Shown here piece after piece: positions 8,576 through 17,365 of a stretch of DNA of 64,000 nucleotides. The translations under genes and the position numbers were made by a program. The DNA lies in the NCBI GenBank assembly GCA_035301285.1, contig DATGUN010000017.1:80556-144555 (forward strand), in the 5' to 3' direction. The notes beneath the pieces are model-generated. The model was given only the letters and a program-made list of their open reading frames with translations. It did no database searches and had not been told where the DNA came from. Each line of letters begins with the position of its first letter. Position 1 is the first letter of the stretch. The stretch is from DATGUN01 sp035301285 (lineage in GTDB: Bacteria; Bacillota; Bacilli; Bacillales; Amphibacillaceae).

Positions 8576-9618
8576 ATATTATGTACCTCGCTTTCTGTAA
8601 GTTTCTTGAAAATTAAATTGCTAATAAATGAGTTCCTTGTAAAATAAATCCAGATTGCCTGACATTTAGTTTGGACATTTAACCTTCTATCAATTCATTT
8701 TAGGACATTTAAGCAAAAATATCCAGTAAACTCCGTTTTTCAAAACATCCGATACCAGTTAATACACCAGCCATGGTGTATGGTTATATGAGGTATGAAT
8801 AATGGCATCTCAATCTAATCGTGCCAACCACAAACAAAATAGCCATCACAGATCTGTTATTATGATTATGATATAAAATCACATTCAGGGAATGTTAGCC
8901 GGAAATCAACCAAACGGACAATCATGACATTTTACAAAGGATAAACAAATCGATGTTTTTTCGAATATAGGATTCATTCCCTCCTCTCAATTTGAACATT
9001 CAGTGCCACTGCCGCACTGGATGTAGTATGCATTTTCAATCCTGCCACACTGCATCATGCAAGTATTATCATTTCCAAGTTCAACGCATAAATACAAAGA
9101 ATAATACCACTAATAGACAATGTTAAAGTATTATCATCACAAATATGTATTCAATTTTGCTTTCTCACAATACTTTTCGGTCGGCAGGATGTCGTATCAG
9201 TAACAACATTAACAATACAATCCTTATTATAGCACCGAATAATTTCTCAAGCTACTATATATTTTCCATTATAATGTTAGTCCGTTACTTTCCACACAAC
9301 AAAAAATCTTTACACGCTTTGTATAAAGAATGGAGTATATACACTTTTATCGAGCGTTACATACCATTAATTTATTATGCTTTATAAAAATTGATGGTTT
9401 ATGCTAACATACACCCTCTACATTATTTCTAGCAAATTACAACCGACAATGCAAGGGTTTTTCAACTTTTTGACAAGGAATAGATGAATATGTAACGATT
9501 ATTCAACAAATATGTGTCTTTTACCATTTTTCGGGTATAATCAATTGCTTTGTCACATCAAAACATATTAAAATATTGGTATGCCTTTTTTAAAATAATC
9601 TTTAAGTGAGGAGTACGT
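8576..9618. other. 1,043-bp gene-free ctaC-ctaA intergenic region
   Basis: No credible gene. Short ORFs here lack an RBS or have unlikely composition. It must hold the divergent promoters of ctaCDEF and ctaA. Visible elements are a perfect hairpin ATACACCA/TGGTGTAT at 8761-8780, three copies of GACATTTA at 8661, 8674 and 8703, and a TATAAT at 9536-9541 about 80 bp before ctaA. In B. subtilis ctaB lies between ctaA and ctaC; the gap is about the size of a ctaB gene, but no CtaB motif was recognised. Confidence 0.6.
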
Positions 9619-10542
9619 ATGATTAAAACGTTAAAATGGCTATCAGTTGTAGCCACCTTGGGAATGATTTTTGTTTTAATCGGTGGGGCACTTGTCACTA
9701 AAACAGGTTCTAGTATGGGATGTGGAGCAAGTTTCCCATTATGTAAAGGTCAAATTCTTCCGAAAGAAATTGATGCGGAACTTATTATAGAGTTAAGTCA
9801 CCGTCTTGTAACAGGAATCATTGGTATCGCGGTCATATTATTGGCGATTTTAGCCTGGAAATATCTTGGTCATGTCAGGGAAGTAAAATTTTTGATTTTC
9901 CTTTCCGTTTTCTTTCTTTTTCTTCAAGCAGCAATCGGCGCAGGTGCTGTCCTTTGGGGGCAATCCGATTTTATTTTAGCCACCCATTTCGGTATTTCGC
10001 TCATTGCTTTTACAGCGATCTTTTTATTGATGTTACTTATTTTCGAGATAGATAAAAAATTTGATGCGAAATCATTGTTCATCGAAAAAAAGCATCGGAT
10101 TGAATTATATATGCTTACGGCTTTTACAATGATTGTTGTCTATACAGGGGCTTTGGTACGACATGTCGATGCCAACCTGGTCTGTCCGGATTGGCCGTTC
10201 TGCCATAATGACGCACCATTTTCATTTCCCGATTATCATTTCGTCCAATGGGTACAAATGGGACATCGGCTGATTGCAGGCATTTTATTTATATGGACCG
10301 TCATTTATTTTATAAAAATGATTAAAAACTACCGGCACAAACGCATTATGTTTTGGGGTTGGATTGCAACGCTAGGCCTCATTACGATGCAAGTTATATT
10401 TGGCGCTTTGATTATCTTTACCCGATTGAATCTCGGCATTGCATTATTACATGCCCTGTTCATCTCACTTTATTTCAGTATGCTGAGTTATTTCGTATTT
10501 CTTTCTTCACGTAGTGCCAAATACAAAAACACGTTGGGGTAA
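9619..10542 (+). CDS. ctaA: CtaA, heme A synthase
   Basis: Eight-helix membrane enzyme (COX15/CtaA) that oxidises heme O to heme A for caa3 oxidase. The Cys pair C35/C42 in the first extracytoplasmic loop, a second pair (VCPDWPFC) in the N/C-repeat loop, and helix histidines in ELSHRL, ATHFGIS, MGHRLIAG and LLHALF fit the family. 307 residues, the usual Bacillus length. GAGGAG precedes the ATG. Divergent from ctaC as in B. subtilis. Its substrate heme O requires CtaB, which is not encoded in the window. Confidence 0.92.
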   Translation: MIKTLKWLSVVATLGMIFVLIGGALVTKTGSSMGCGASFPLCKGQILPKEIDAELIIELSHRLVTGIIGIAVILLAILAWKYLGHVREVKFLIFLSVFFLFLQAAIGAGAVLWGQSDFILATHFGISLIAFTAIFLLMLLIFEIDKKFDAKSLFIEKKHRIELYMLTAFTMIVVYTGALVRHVDANLVCPDWPFCHNDAPFSFPDYHFVQWVQMGHRLIAGILFIWTVIYFIKMIKNYRHKRIMFWGWIATLGLITMQVIFGALIIFTRLNLGIALLHALFISLYFSMLSYFVFLSSRSAKYKNTLG

Positions 10543-10575
10543 AAAAACAAGCCTGGTTCTCCGGCTTGTTTTTTT
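10542..10575. terminator. Terminator after ctaA
   Basis: ACAAGCC / GGCTTGT stem flanked by A7 and T7, overlapping the ctaA stop. Probably bidirectional, also serving ftsW. Confidence 0.8.
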
Positions 10576-10644
10576 ATCTTCACATTGAATTATATTCAAT
10601 TTGTTTTTAGACGATACCATAAGCACTGTACTTTGTTATCGATT

Positions 10645-11829
10645 TTAATTTGCTCGTGTATGCCAACGTCTTCCTCCATATATTCTACTCATCCTCATAT
10701 CTTGCCTATGTCCTGTTTTGGGGTCTTTTTCCGCTTCTTTTGTCGATTTGGCGATATTATTCAATATCCCCATCGAGATCATCAACACCAATAAAGATGA
10801 TCCCCCATAGCTGATGAAAGGCAATGTAACTCCCGTAATTGGAAGAATACCACTGATCGATCCCAGATTGATAAACGCCTGGATACCAACCATCGATGAT
10901 ATACCGATGGCTAGAAGCGCCCCAAAACTATCACGGCACTTCCGGGCAATGAATATGCCCCTGAGGACAATTAAAGCAAGTAATCCGATCACAATGAATA
11001 CACCTATGAAACCTAATTCCTCAGCTATAATCGCCATGATAAAATCAGTATGCGGACCAAAGAGGTAACCTAACTTCTGGACACTCTGACCAAGCCCTTC
11101 ACCAGTAATCCCCCCTACACCTATGGCCAGATATGATTGTATCAAGTGATATCCGACATCGTCTGGTGCTTCAAATGGTTGATAAGCACCGGTAAATCGA
11201 TTGATACGGGTATCTGTAACCATTTGCGGGATGACAAGTGATAAAAAAAGCACACCAACTAAAACAAGCAGAAATATATGTCTGAATCGAATCCCGGAAC
11301 TGATGATGATTGTCGCGGCAATCATTGCAATAATCGATGATGTCCCAATATCCGGTTCCGCAACCACAAGTGCTAAAATCCCACCCGTAATGATAAGCGG
11401 GGGTAATACGCCTTGAGTGAAATCTCTTATGTACTCTTGTTTTTTGGAATAGACCGATGCCAAGTATAAAATAACTGCCAGCTTGGCAATTTCCGCCGGT
11501 TGAAAACTAACCGGTCCAATGACAAACCATGATTTAGCGTTGTTCACGGTAACACCAAATATTAGTACAGCCACCAATAAAGCACCGGTAATCAGAATGA
11601 TGAACTTGACGATCTTATGATATTTTTTATATGGAAAAACAGAACAAACTGCAAACCCAATCAATCCCAATACAAACCATCGCATCTGTTTAAATAAATA
11701 AAATGTGCTTTCATGTCCTCCTACAACTGCAATAACCATACTGGAACTATATATCATAACCATTCCGAACGCAGCAAGAAGAATAGGTGTTATCATTAAT
11801 GTAAAATCATAATCTTTTAATCTCTGCAT
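10645..11829 (-). CDS. ftsW: FtsW, septal peptidoglycan polymerase (SEDS family)
   Basis: SEDS-family lipid II polymerase with about ten membrane segments, acting with a class B PBP at the division septum. Family signatures near the C-terminus are GLPFISYGGSS-like (here VTLPFISYGGSS) and, earlier, AEPDIGTS, with the conserved acidic residue of the polymerase. AAGGGAAG eight nt before the ATG at 11829 (MQRLKDYD) is preferred to an upstream ATG at 11901, giving 394 residues. Adjacent to ylaN as in B. subtilis; pycA, normally between ftsW and ctaA, is missing here. RodA or SpoVE are alternative family members; context favours FtsW. Confidence 0.85.
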   Translation of the reverse strand: MQRLKDYDFTLMITPILLAAFGMVMIYSSSMVIAVVGGHESTFYLFKQMRWFVLGLIGFAVCSVFPYKKYHKIVKFIILITGALLVAVLIFGVTVNNAKSWFVIGPVSFQPAEIAKLAVILYLASVYSKKQEYIRDFTQGVLPPLIITGGILALVVAEPDIGTSSIIAMIAATIIISSGIRFRHIFLLVLVGVLFLSLVIPQMVTDTRINRFTGAYQPFEAPDDVGYHLIQSYLAIGVGGITGEGLGQSVQKLGYLFGPHTDFIMAIIAEELGFIGVFIVIGLLALIVLRGIFIARKCRDSFGALLAIGISSMVGIQAFINLGSISGILPITGVTLPFISYGGSSLLVLMISMGILNNIAKSTKEAEKDPKTGHRQDMRMSRIYGGRRWHTRAN

Positions 11830-12202
11830 ATGTTTTCTTCCCTTGTTTAAATGTATGATTAGCGATTTAGGTATAAATTTCCCATGAAAATATAATAACA
11901 TAAATATGTCCTTGTCGTATATAGTCCATTAAAGGAGCGGACATAACCCTTAAGATGATTGAAATGGGGTTGGACAAAATATCGCAAACAAAAAAGACGA
12001 ACAGAATGATGTGAAAATCGCTTCGGAAATATACTTCGTTTTAGCTTTAACACAGCTCTAGTTCGCACGACGGGAAAGTGTTTTTCTTTCCCAAGGAATT
12101 ACCGTATATTTCCTATGCTATAATTGTTCATTGTCCGTCTTTGGGTTTGTATCCTTTTATGATTTTCCAGCCTCAATGTGATCGGTGCCATAGATCTGAA
12201 TA
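11830..12202. other. ftsW-ylaN intergenic region
   Basis: About 370 bp with no supported gene. A GGGAAAG/CTTTCCC hairpin at 12069-12090 has no T-run on either strand. It presumably carries the ftsW promoter on the minus strand; no convincing -35/-10 pair was found. Confidence 0.4.
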
Positions 12203-12487
12203 TCAAAGAGAATTTTGGACCGTTTCATGGAGCATATTTAATTTTCTTTCCAGATTTTCCAATATGGACTTCCCTTCTTTTTCGGAAATCAACTGTAAAC
12301 GTACAGCAAAATCAATTTCCCTGGACAACCCAAACATCTGTGTATCCAATACTTCCTCATATAAAGGGCACTGTGGCATGGTTAGGTTTTCTATTTGTAC
12401 TTCGATTAACCGGATTATTTTTTCTGCGTCAGCCATCAGAAGGGCGTATGCTTTTTCTCTTTGATCAATTGTGAGTTCGGAAATCAA
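12203..12487 (-). CDS. ylaN: YlaN (DUF1507), iron-homeostasis protein
   Basis: A 94-residue soluble helical protein almost identical to YlaN in its core (LTMPQCPLYEEVLDTQMF...LSREIDFAVRL). YlaN has been reported to contact the repressor Fur and relieve Fur repression under iron limitation in B. subtilis and S. aureus. The longest ORF begins at ATG 12502, but GGAGGGG lies inside that stretch, so the true start is TTG at 12487 (M)ISELTIDQREKA, which aligns with the known YlaN N-terminus. Upstream of ftsW, same strand. Confidence 0.92.
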   Translation of the reverse strand: MISELTIDQREKAYALLMADAEKIIRLIEVQIENLTMPQCPLYEEVLDTQMFGLSREIDFAVRLQLISEKEGKSILENLERKLNMLHETVQNSL

Positions 12488-12743
12488 ATAAATCCCCTCC
12501 ATTTTTTAACATAGCTTACAAAATTCCTTGAAAACGTATATGAATGATATTGATTTTCGTCCATTACTTTTTTAAAAAAACATTCTTTACCTTATAGTAT
12601 CGCTATAAAGGGCAAATTGCAAACGAAATATCAATAATTACTAAAAAACTAAAGTTCACACCCTTGATTCAAATGTATGAAATGAAAATAGTGGTGTTTT
12701 CTGATATTCTAGGATAGATATAAGAAAATATGAGGTGAAAATA

Positions 12744-13238
12744 ATGATTATACCAATTACTGGAAATGTCGCTTATCAAATCACGCTCGATCCGTCTGTG
12801 TGGATATTTGATGATCGGAAAATTCTTTTTAATGAAGCTTTCCAAACACAAACGTCACATGAAAATGAGACATCTCTGGAAGAAGAAGCCGCAAAACGTT
12901 GGAATAGAGCTGTATATCCCGATCATATCAAACCACCGGTCAATCGGAGTATATCTCGTATGGAAGGTGTAGAGATCCTTAAAAATTCGTATGTCATTCC
13001 ATTACATGATTTTATAAAGAATGCCGAAATCAATCTTGGTTCCGATAAAGCAATCATTGAAACAACCGACGGAGATGTGTCCATATCCATTGAACAATTG
13101 ACCAATAGCTATTTGTTATTTGCCTGGAACGGCAAACAAATAGAAAAAGTCGACGGGGGCCCTGCCTATATGTACTTTAAAGATGGTTCAAATAAAGATA
13201 ACCCAATAAAAGGAATACAAAAAATCTGTGTTGTTTAA
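12744..13238 (+). CDS. Conserved Bacillaceae protein, YlaL-like
   Basis: A 164-residue protein of unknown function without signal or membrane segments. The N-terminal ITLDPSVWIFDDRK motif and the C-terminal AYMYFKDGS...IQKICV are the most family-like parts. Position between ylaN and ylaJ suggests YlaL, but this is from synteny and memory of the pattern. GAGGTG six nt before ATG 12744 sets the start. Divergent from ylaN and followed by a terminator. Confidence 0.55.
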   Translation: MIIPITGNVAYQITLDPSVWIFDDRKILFNEAFQTQTSHENETSLEEEAAKRWNRAVYPDHIKPPVNRSISRMEGVEILKNSYVIPLHDFIKNAEINLGSDKAIIETTDGDVSISIEQLTNSYLLFAWNGKQIEKVDGGPAYMYFKDGSNKDNPIKGIQKICVV

Positions 13239-13268
13239 GATATATATACATAACTAAAAACAAAAATG

Positions 13269-13299
13269 CCTGTTGCCTTAAATGGTAACAGGTTTTTTG
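13269..13299 (+). terminator. Terminator after YlaL-like gene
   Basis: CCTGTTGCC / GGTAACAGG stem with a six-base loop, followed by T6. Confidence 0.8.
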
Positions 13300-13364
13300 T
13301 ATATTTTGGACGAGATAAACCACAATAAGTGAAACAACACGATTGATCAAAGGTGGTCCTATAC

Positions 13365-13958
13365 ATGAAAAAACGATTACTGTTCATTTTAATATTGACT
13401 ATAATATTTATCGCAGCATGTCAAGCAAAAGACAGCCCTAACACACTTCCTGCAGAAAATGAAAACAACCAAGTAACAGACATTAAAAATTCAAGCTCTG
13501 GTACAAAAGAGAACCTTTCTAACAGTGAGGTGGCTTCACATTTAGCTACGGTAGCTGAGCGTGTTCCCGATGTGAATAGTGCAGCAGCCGTCATCGCGGG
13601 ACCTTATGCAGTGGTTGGGATTGATATCGATGAAAAACTCGATTCATCCCGAGCTGGGTCAATTAAATATTCTGTCACGGAATCCCTGCACCATGATCCA
13701 TATGGAAAAACAGCGGTCGTTGTGGCAGATGCCGATATTACCGAACGATTACGTACCATGGGAAATAAAATAAAACAAGGTCATCCCGTAAGTGGTGTCG
13801 TTGATGAATTGGCTGAAATAGTCGGAAGATATATGCCAGAAGTTCCTGTCAAGGAAAACGAGTCAAAGGAACCAGATCAAAACAAAGAATCCATCCCCAA
13901 AGATGAACAACAAGAATTAGATGAGATCCAAGAAGAACAATCCAATCCGGATCAATAA
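13365..13958 (+). CDS. ylaJ: YlaJ, YhcN/YlaJ family sporulation lipoprotein
   Basis: Spore-associated lipoprotein of the YhcN/YlaJ family. Signal peptide with lipobox (IAAC), a variable linker, then the conserved domain (about residues 50-155) with VAERVPDVNSAAAVIAG and KTAVVVADADITERL, and an acidic Glu/Gln/Asp-rich tail. Exact role unknown; family members sit in the spore membrane and affect germination. AAAGGTGG precedes ATG 13365. 197 residues. A second, more distant family member lies in the spoVA operon at 54344. Confidence 0.85.
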   Translation: MKKRLLFILILTIIFIAACQAKDSPNTLPAENENNQVTDIKNSSSGTKENLSNSEVASHLATVAERVPDVNSAAAVIAGPYAVVGIDIDEKLDSSRAGSIKYSVTESLHHDPYGKTAVVVADADITERLRTMGNKIKQGHPVSGVVDELAEIVGRYMPEVPVKENESKEPDQNKESIPKDEQQELDEIQEEQSNPDQ

Positions 13959-13995
13959 CAAATGGACATCCATCGCTTGGTCCACAACTTAAAAT

Positions 13996-14030
13996 AGGTG
14001 TCCTCCTCACATAGGGGAACACCTGTTTTA
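13996..14030 (+). terminator. Terminator after ylaJ
   Basis: AGGTGTCC / GGAACACCT hairpin followed by a T-rich tail. Confidence 0.7.
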
Positions 14031-14068
14031 CATCTATTTCAGTTCTTGCAAGGCCACCCTTACAGACC

Positions 14069-14302
14069 TTATTCTCCGTCTTTCACTTCATTATAGTATT
14101 GGACACCGAACTGGGAACCTTCAGACACCATTTTAGCGTTTTCCAAGTGTTCCAATTTCTCCTTCTCCTTTTTCACCTGATCTGGAACGCCTGCTAATTC
14201 TAAATTATCGGGTTCTTGCTCATTATTTTTTCTCTGTAATAGCAACATGGCAACAGTGGCAATCAAGGCCGCTCCGATGCCGTAAATATATCCTTTATTC
14301 AT
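14069..14302 (-). CDS. Small single-pass membrane protein, unknown
   Basis: A 77-residue protein with one N-terminal membrane segment (about residues 5-22) and a charged, probably helical C-terminal half rich in Glu/Lys and ending in FGVQYYNEVKDGE. Not recognised. AAAGGATG seven nt before ATG 14302 supports translation from there; an ATG at 14320 has no RBS. Divergent from ylaI. Confidence 0.6.
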   Translation of the reverse strand: MNKGYIYGIGAALIATVAMLLLQRKNNEQEPDNLELAGVPDQVKKEKEKLEHLENAKMVSEGSQFGVQYYNEVKDGE

Positions 14303-14431
14303 ATAATCATCCTTTCCCATCTTTTAATTATAGATTCCCCTCATTCAATAAATTAAAACGTGGAACTTTTTTGTTCATTTCTTTTATGTTATATTTATAA
14401 AAAGGTATTCTTCAATATTGAGGTGTTAATG

Positions 14432-14635
14432 ATGAAAGTAAAATGCGTCATTTGCGATAATATCGAGTCACTTGATGATGATTGCTTCAAGGCAAAAAGA
14501 CTTCGCAACCGGAGAATCCACATGTATTTATGTAAAGAGTGCTATAACCGTATCGGAGCCAATACAAAAAAACGTCATGCCACTGGCAATTTTCATCTAT
14601 ATGACACGAAGAAAAAATCAAAAGAACTTATTTAA
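14432..14635 (+). CDS. ylaI: YlaI, small zinc-ribbon protein
   Basis: A 67-residue basic protein with two Cys pairs (CVIC near residue 5 and CKEC near 35), likely binding one zinc. The YlaI (DUF2197) family is conserved in Bacilli and has no established function. Two adjacent ATGs occur at 14429 and 14432; GAGGTG spacing favours the second. Converges on ylaH. Confidence 0.85.
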   Translation: MKVKCVICDNIESLDDDCFKAKRLRNRRIHMYLCKECYNRIGANTKKRHATGNFHLYDTKKKSKELI

Positions 14636-14637
14636 TC

Positions 14638-14669
14638 AACCCCCTTATCCTGATTAGGATAAGGGGGTT
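14638..14669. terminator. Bidirectional terminator, ylaI/ylaH
   Basis: Perfect 14-bp stem AACCCCCTTATCCT with a GATT loop between the converging genes. Confidence 0.85.
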
Positions 14670-14676
14670 GAATTCC

Positions 14677-14964
14677 TTAAGATTCCTTTTTTTGTTGACG
14701 TTCCTTGTGCAGCCTCAACCGGTATAGACCCATTACGATGGAAACGATGATCAAACTTTCTGTCATCGGCAAACGTAATATGCTGAATATTGTTATAATA
14801 TATGTTCCCATTGCCAATAAAAGATAGATGATAAACGATTTCATCAATGGTAATTTTTTTGCAAACCCAAGTTTATAAGCTATGATTCCGAATATAAAAT
14901 TCAAGGCATAAAAAATCCAATATATATCACCGGCATAATTGCTTTTCAGATAATCAAAAATCAT
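14677..14964 (-). CDS. ylaH: YlaH-like membrane protein
   Basis: A 95-residue protein with three hydrophobic segments and a basic C-terminal tail (YRLRLHKERQQKK). Matches the YlaH-like family; function unknown. GGAGG seven nt before ATG 14964 fixes the start rather than upstream ATGs. In B. subtilis typA lies next to ylaH; here only about 150 bp separate ylaH from ylaF. Confidence 0.75.
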   Translation of the reverse strand: MIFDYLKSNYAGDIYWIFYALNFIFGIIAYKLGFAKKLPLMKSFIIYLLLAMGTYIITIFSILRLPMTESLIIVSIVMGLYRLRLHKERQQKKES

Positions 14965-15112
14965 CGTATGTCCTCCACAAGTTATCATATTCACTTTTAT
15001 CATACTAGAACTATCGCCAACACGCCAGTGATAATCATCAACGTCTGTCAGCTTTGTGTAGTGGCTGGAAATATTATATACTATTCTATGTTGACGTTAA
15101 AGAGGTGAGTTC

Positions 15113-15283
15113 ATGAAAAACTTCAATCTTCCCATGTTTTTATTGGCAACGCTTGTTATTTTAATGTTTGTCATGGTAGGTGGTGCCATAGCCATGGAAA
15201 ATATCTGGTTGATTATTCTATTCATAATACTTGGTTTTGGATTTATGGGGCTTGGTTTAACCATCAAAAGAAAAAGGAAGTGA
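15113..15283 (+). CDS. ylaF: YlaF-like small membrane protein (DUF5325)
   Basis: A 56-residue protein with two membrane segments (about 8-25 and 31-50) and a basic tail (IKRKRK). Strong RBS AGAGGTGAG before ATG 15113. Resembles YlaF by length, topology and context. No known function. Converges on suhB with a shared terminator. Confidence 0.7.
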   Translation: MKNFNLPMFLLATLVILMFVMVGGAIAMENIWLIILFIILGFGFMGLGLTIKRKRK

Positions 15284-15314
15284 CACCCTTCTGTACGGGT
15301 CACTTCCCTTTTTG
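15276..15314. terminator. Bidirectional terminator, ylaF/suhB
   Basis: GGAAGTGACACCC / GGGTCACTTCC stem (two-base bulge) with T5 on the plus side; it overlaps both stop codons' surroundings. Confidence 0.8.
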
Positions 15315-16106
15315 TAAATAGTCTTTGATGATAGGATCTATAATCGCCGGATTTGCCGTTATGATAGCCTGTTCCTGTAACATATTTATGGAGTTGCCGT
15401 CTATCGTTGACGTTACTCCCCCCACTTCACCTACAATGATGATTCCTGCCGCTATATCCCAGGGAGATAAACTCATTGATAAATATCCATCAAGCACACC
15501 TTCAGCCACCATCGCAAACTCAAGTGCTGCAGATCCATAACTTCTAACCCCTCGAACCTTACGCACTAGTTCCTCTATTCTCTCCTTCTGAACGAGACGA
15601 TTGGGACATAGCCAGAAATGTGTCAAGCTCAGCAACGCTTTCTCCAACGGAGCATTTTCAGGCAAACGTGGTAACTTCACGTCATTTTTGAAAGCACCCT
15701 TCCCGCGGATGGCAGTGTATAGAATATCGTCCATGACATTGTATATCAACCCTATTTCCCCAACACCATCTTCATATATTCCGATTGAAATAGCAAAATT
15801 GCGTTTCTGTTCAACAAAATTCATTGTGCCATCAATTGGATCGACTATCCATACGATGCCGTCCAATGTTTGCAATTCATCACCGAATCCTTCTTCGCTT
15901 ATTAATTTATGATTGGGATAAACGGCTTTTATGTTCTCTGACAAATATTTTTCAGTTTCTTTATCCATTGTTGTCACAAGATCATTTGCATCTGATTTCG
16001 TATCAATTGTCAAAGGGGTATCGATTTTTGCGCGGATTTTTTCCCCAGCTTTATAAATCCACGATTTTGCTTTCTCGAATACATTCCTCTGTAAACCCTT
16101 ATCCAT
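15300..16106 (-). CDS. suhB: Inositol-phosphate phosphatase family protein (SuhB/YktC)
   Basis: Mg2+-dependent phosphatase of the IMPase superfamily. Metal-binding motifs are SEEG (Glu71/Glu72) and VDPIDGTMNFV (Asp89, Asp92, Gly93, Thr94), with the C-terminal SPWDIAAG motif supplying another Asp. 268 residues. The natural substrate in Bacillus is uncertain (inositol phosphates, NADP or PAP-like compounds). GGGGGC precedes ATG 16106; an ATG at 16127 lacks an RBS. YktC in B. subtilis sits in the same neighbourhood. Confidence 0.88.
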   Translation of the reverse strand: MDKGLQRNVFEKAKSWIYKAGEKIRAKIDTPLTIDTKSDANDLVTTMDKETEKYLSENIKAVYPNHKLISEEGFGDELQTLDGIVWIVDPIDGTMNFVEQKRNFAISIGIYEDGVGEIGLIYNVMDDILYTAIRGKGAFKNDVKLPRLPENAPLEKALLSLTHFWLCPNRLVQKERIEELVRKVRGVRSYGSAALEFAMVAEGVLDGYLSMSLSPWDIAAGIIIVGEVGGVTSTIDGNSINMLQEQAIITANPAIIDPIIKDYLQKGK

Positions 16107-16214
16107 TGTTATTGCCCCCAACTTCATTCAGTAATTATATCCTAACAAACTGGGGACAAATAGTCATGAATAACAAATTATATCAATCCCATTCAACCGA
16201 TTACCAAGACCGAA

Positions 16215-16409
16215 TCATGAACCACCCTGAATCGTCAATAATTGATGGGTCAGATGTCTCAGCCGTTCTTTTGTTTTAATGATTTCAACTGTATCTTCCG
16301 CCTTGATGGCATCATGCAATGTCACGAGTTCATAATCAATTTCCATTCGTATAACAGGTATTTTTTCTTCCGCTTCTTTCTGTCTCAAGACTTCCATCAC
16401 ATATTTCAA
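16215..16409 (-). CDS. Small hydrophilic protein, YkzI-like
   Basis: A 64-residue charged, helical protein (DYELVTLHDAIKAEDT...KTKERLRHLTHQL). GAGGGTG eight nt before a TTG at 16409 fits better than the distant ATG at 16523, whose N-terminal extension looks unlike the rest. Position between suhB and yktB and the size suggest YkzI of B. subtilis, an unstudied protein; this is weak evidence. Confidence 0.55.
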   Translation of the reverse strand: MKYVMEVLRQKEAEEKIPVIRMEIDYELVTLHDAIKAEDTVEIIKTKERLRHLTHQLLTIQGGS

Positions 16410-16691
16410 GAGATTCACACCCTCTCTTCCTGTTTTTAATATATATATGACATAAATTCCATTTTGTTCTACAACCATAAGATTGTTTACCAAAAACATC
16501 TTTTTCCCTATAATTAGAATCAATCTTATAACTATCTTTGCGTAAGAATTTTCAGATTGATCCTGTTTTATTTTATTACCCGCGAAATGAATTCATTAAA
16601 CATGAGCAAGTGTGTATCATTTGACTTTGAGTGTGCTTATCGATAATACTGAAAGTGAATTTGGATGTATGTCAGAGAGAGGATGATAAAT

Positions 16692-17303
16692 TTGCAAGGT
16701 TTCACAAAAAAGGATTTTAAAACATTTGAAATAGATGGATTGGCGGAACGCATGGATGCGATACAGAAACGGATTCAACCAAAATTTTCCGAAATAGGCA
16801 CTGAGCTTGTCGATTACCTATCGGCACAATTGGGGAATGAAGTGTTTCTGCACATCGCCAAACATGCCAGAAGAACAGTCAACCCTCCGAATGACACATG
16901 GTTGGCCATTGCAGACAATAAAAGAGGTTATAAAATGCATCCCCACTTTCAAATCGGGTTATTTGATGATTATCTGTTTATGTGGTTGGCATGTATTTAC
17001 GAATTAAAGGGCAAAGAAAATATTGCCAAAACATATATTGAGCATTTCGAAGCATTGAAAAAATTGCCGGATGAATTTGTCATTTCCATGGATCATATGA
17101 AAAAAGATTCGTTCCCGGTTGAACAATTGGAAATAAAACATCTGGAACGATTCAGGGATGTCAAAAAAGCGGAGTTTCTTATTGGACGCCACCTATCACC
17201 GGATGATGCTCGTACAACTGATGGCGATAAACTCATCAAGACCGCAAAGGAAACTTTTGAAACCCTCATTCCCTTTTACCGATTGGCTTTGCAAACTGTT
17301 TAA
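16692..17303 (+). CDS. yktB: UPF0637 family protein YktB
   Basis: A soluble DUF1054 protein of about 203 residues with no known activity. Family marks are HIAKHARRTVNPPNDTW and the HPHFQIGLFDD stretch. GAGAGG abuts an ATG at 16683, so TTG at 16692 (M)QGFTKKDF is preferred; the difference is three residues. Opposite strand to yktA, as in B. subtilis. Confidence 0.88.
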   Translation: MQGFTKKDFKTFEIDGLAERMDAIQKRIQPKFSEIGTELVDYLSAQLGNEVFLHIAKHARRTVNPPNDTWLAIADNKRGYKMHPHFQIGLFDDYLFMWLACIYELKGKENIAKTYIEHFEALKKLPDEFVISMDHMKKDSFPVEQLEIKHLERFRDVKKAEFLIGRHLSPDDARTTDGDKLIKTAKETFETLIPFYRLALQTV

Positions 17304-17320
17304 ATATAGAATGATTCTGC

Positions 17321-17365
17321 CATTCAAAATCAAGCTCTGAATCATCAGAGCTTGATTTTTGAATG
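17321..17365. terminator. Bidirectional terminator, yktB/yktA
   Basis: A 20-bp near-perfect stem (core AATCAAGCTCTGA) with an ATCA loop. It overlaps the last codons of yktA. Confidence 0.85.

Noticed and set aside
9145..9387. 80-residue ORF in the ctaA-ctaC gap
   Set aside because: No RBS, odd composition rich in Ile/Tyr/Asn as expected from random AT-rich DNA, and no family resemblance.
12078..12474. Plus-strand ORFs across ylaN
   Set aside because: They are antisense to the well-supported ylaN gene and have no start signals.
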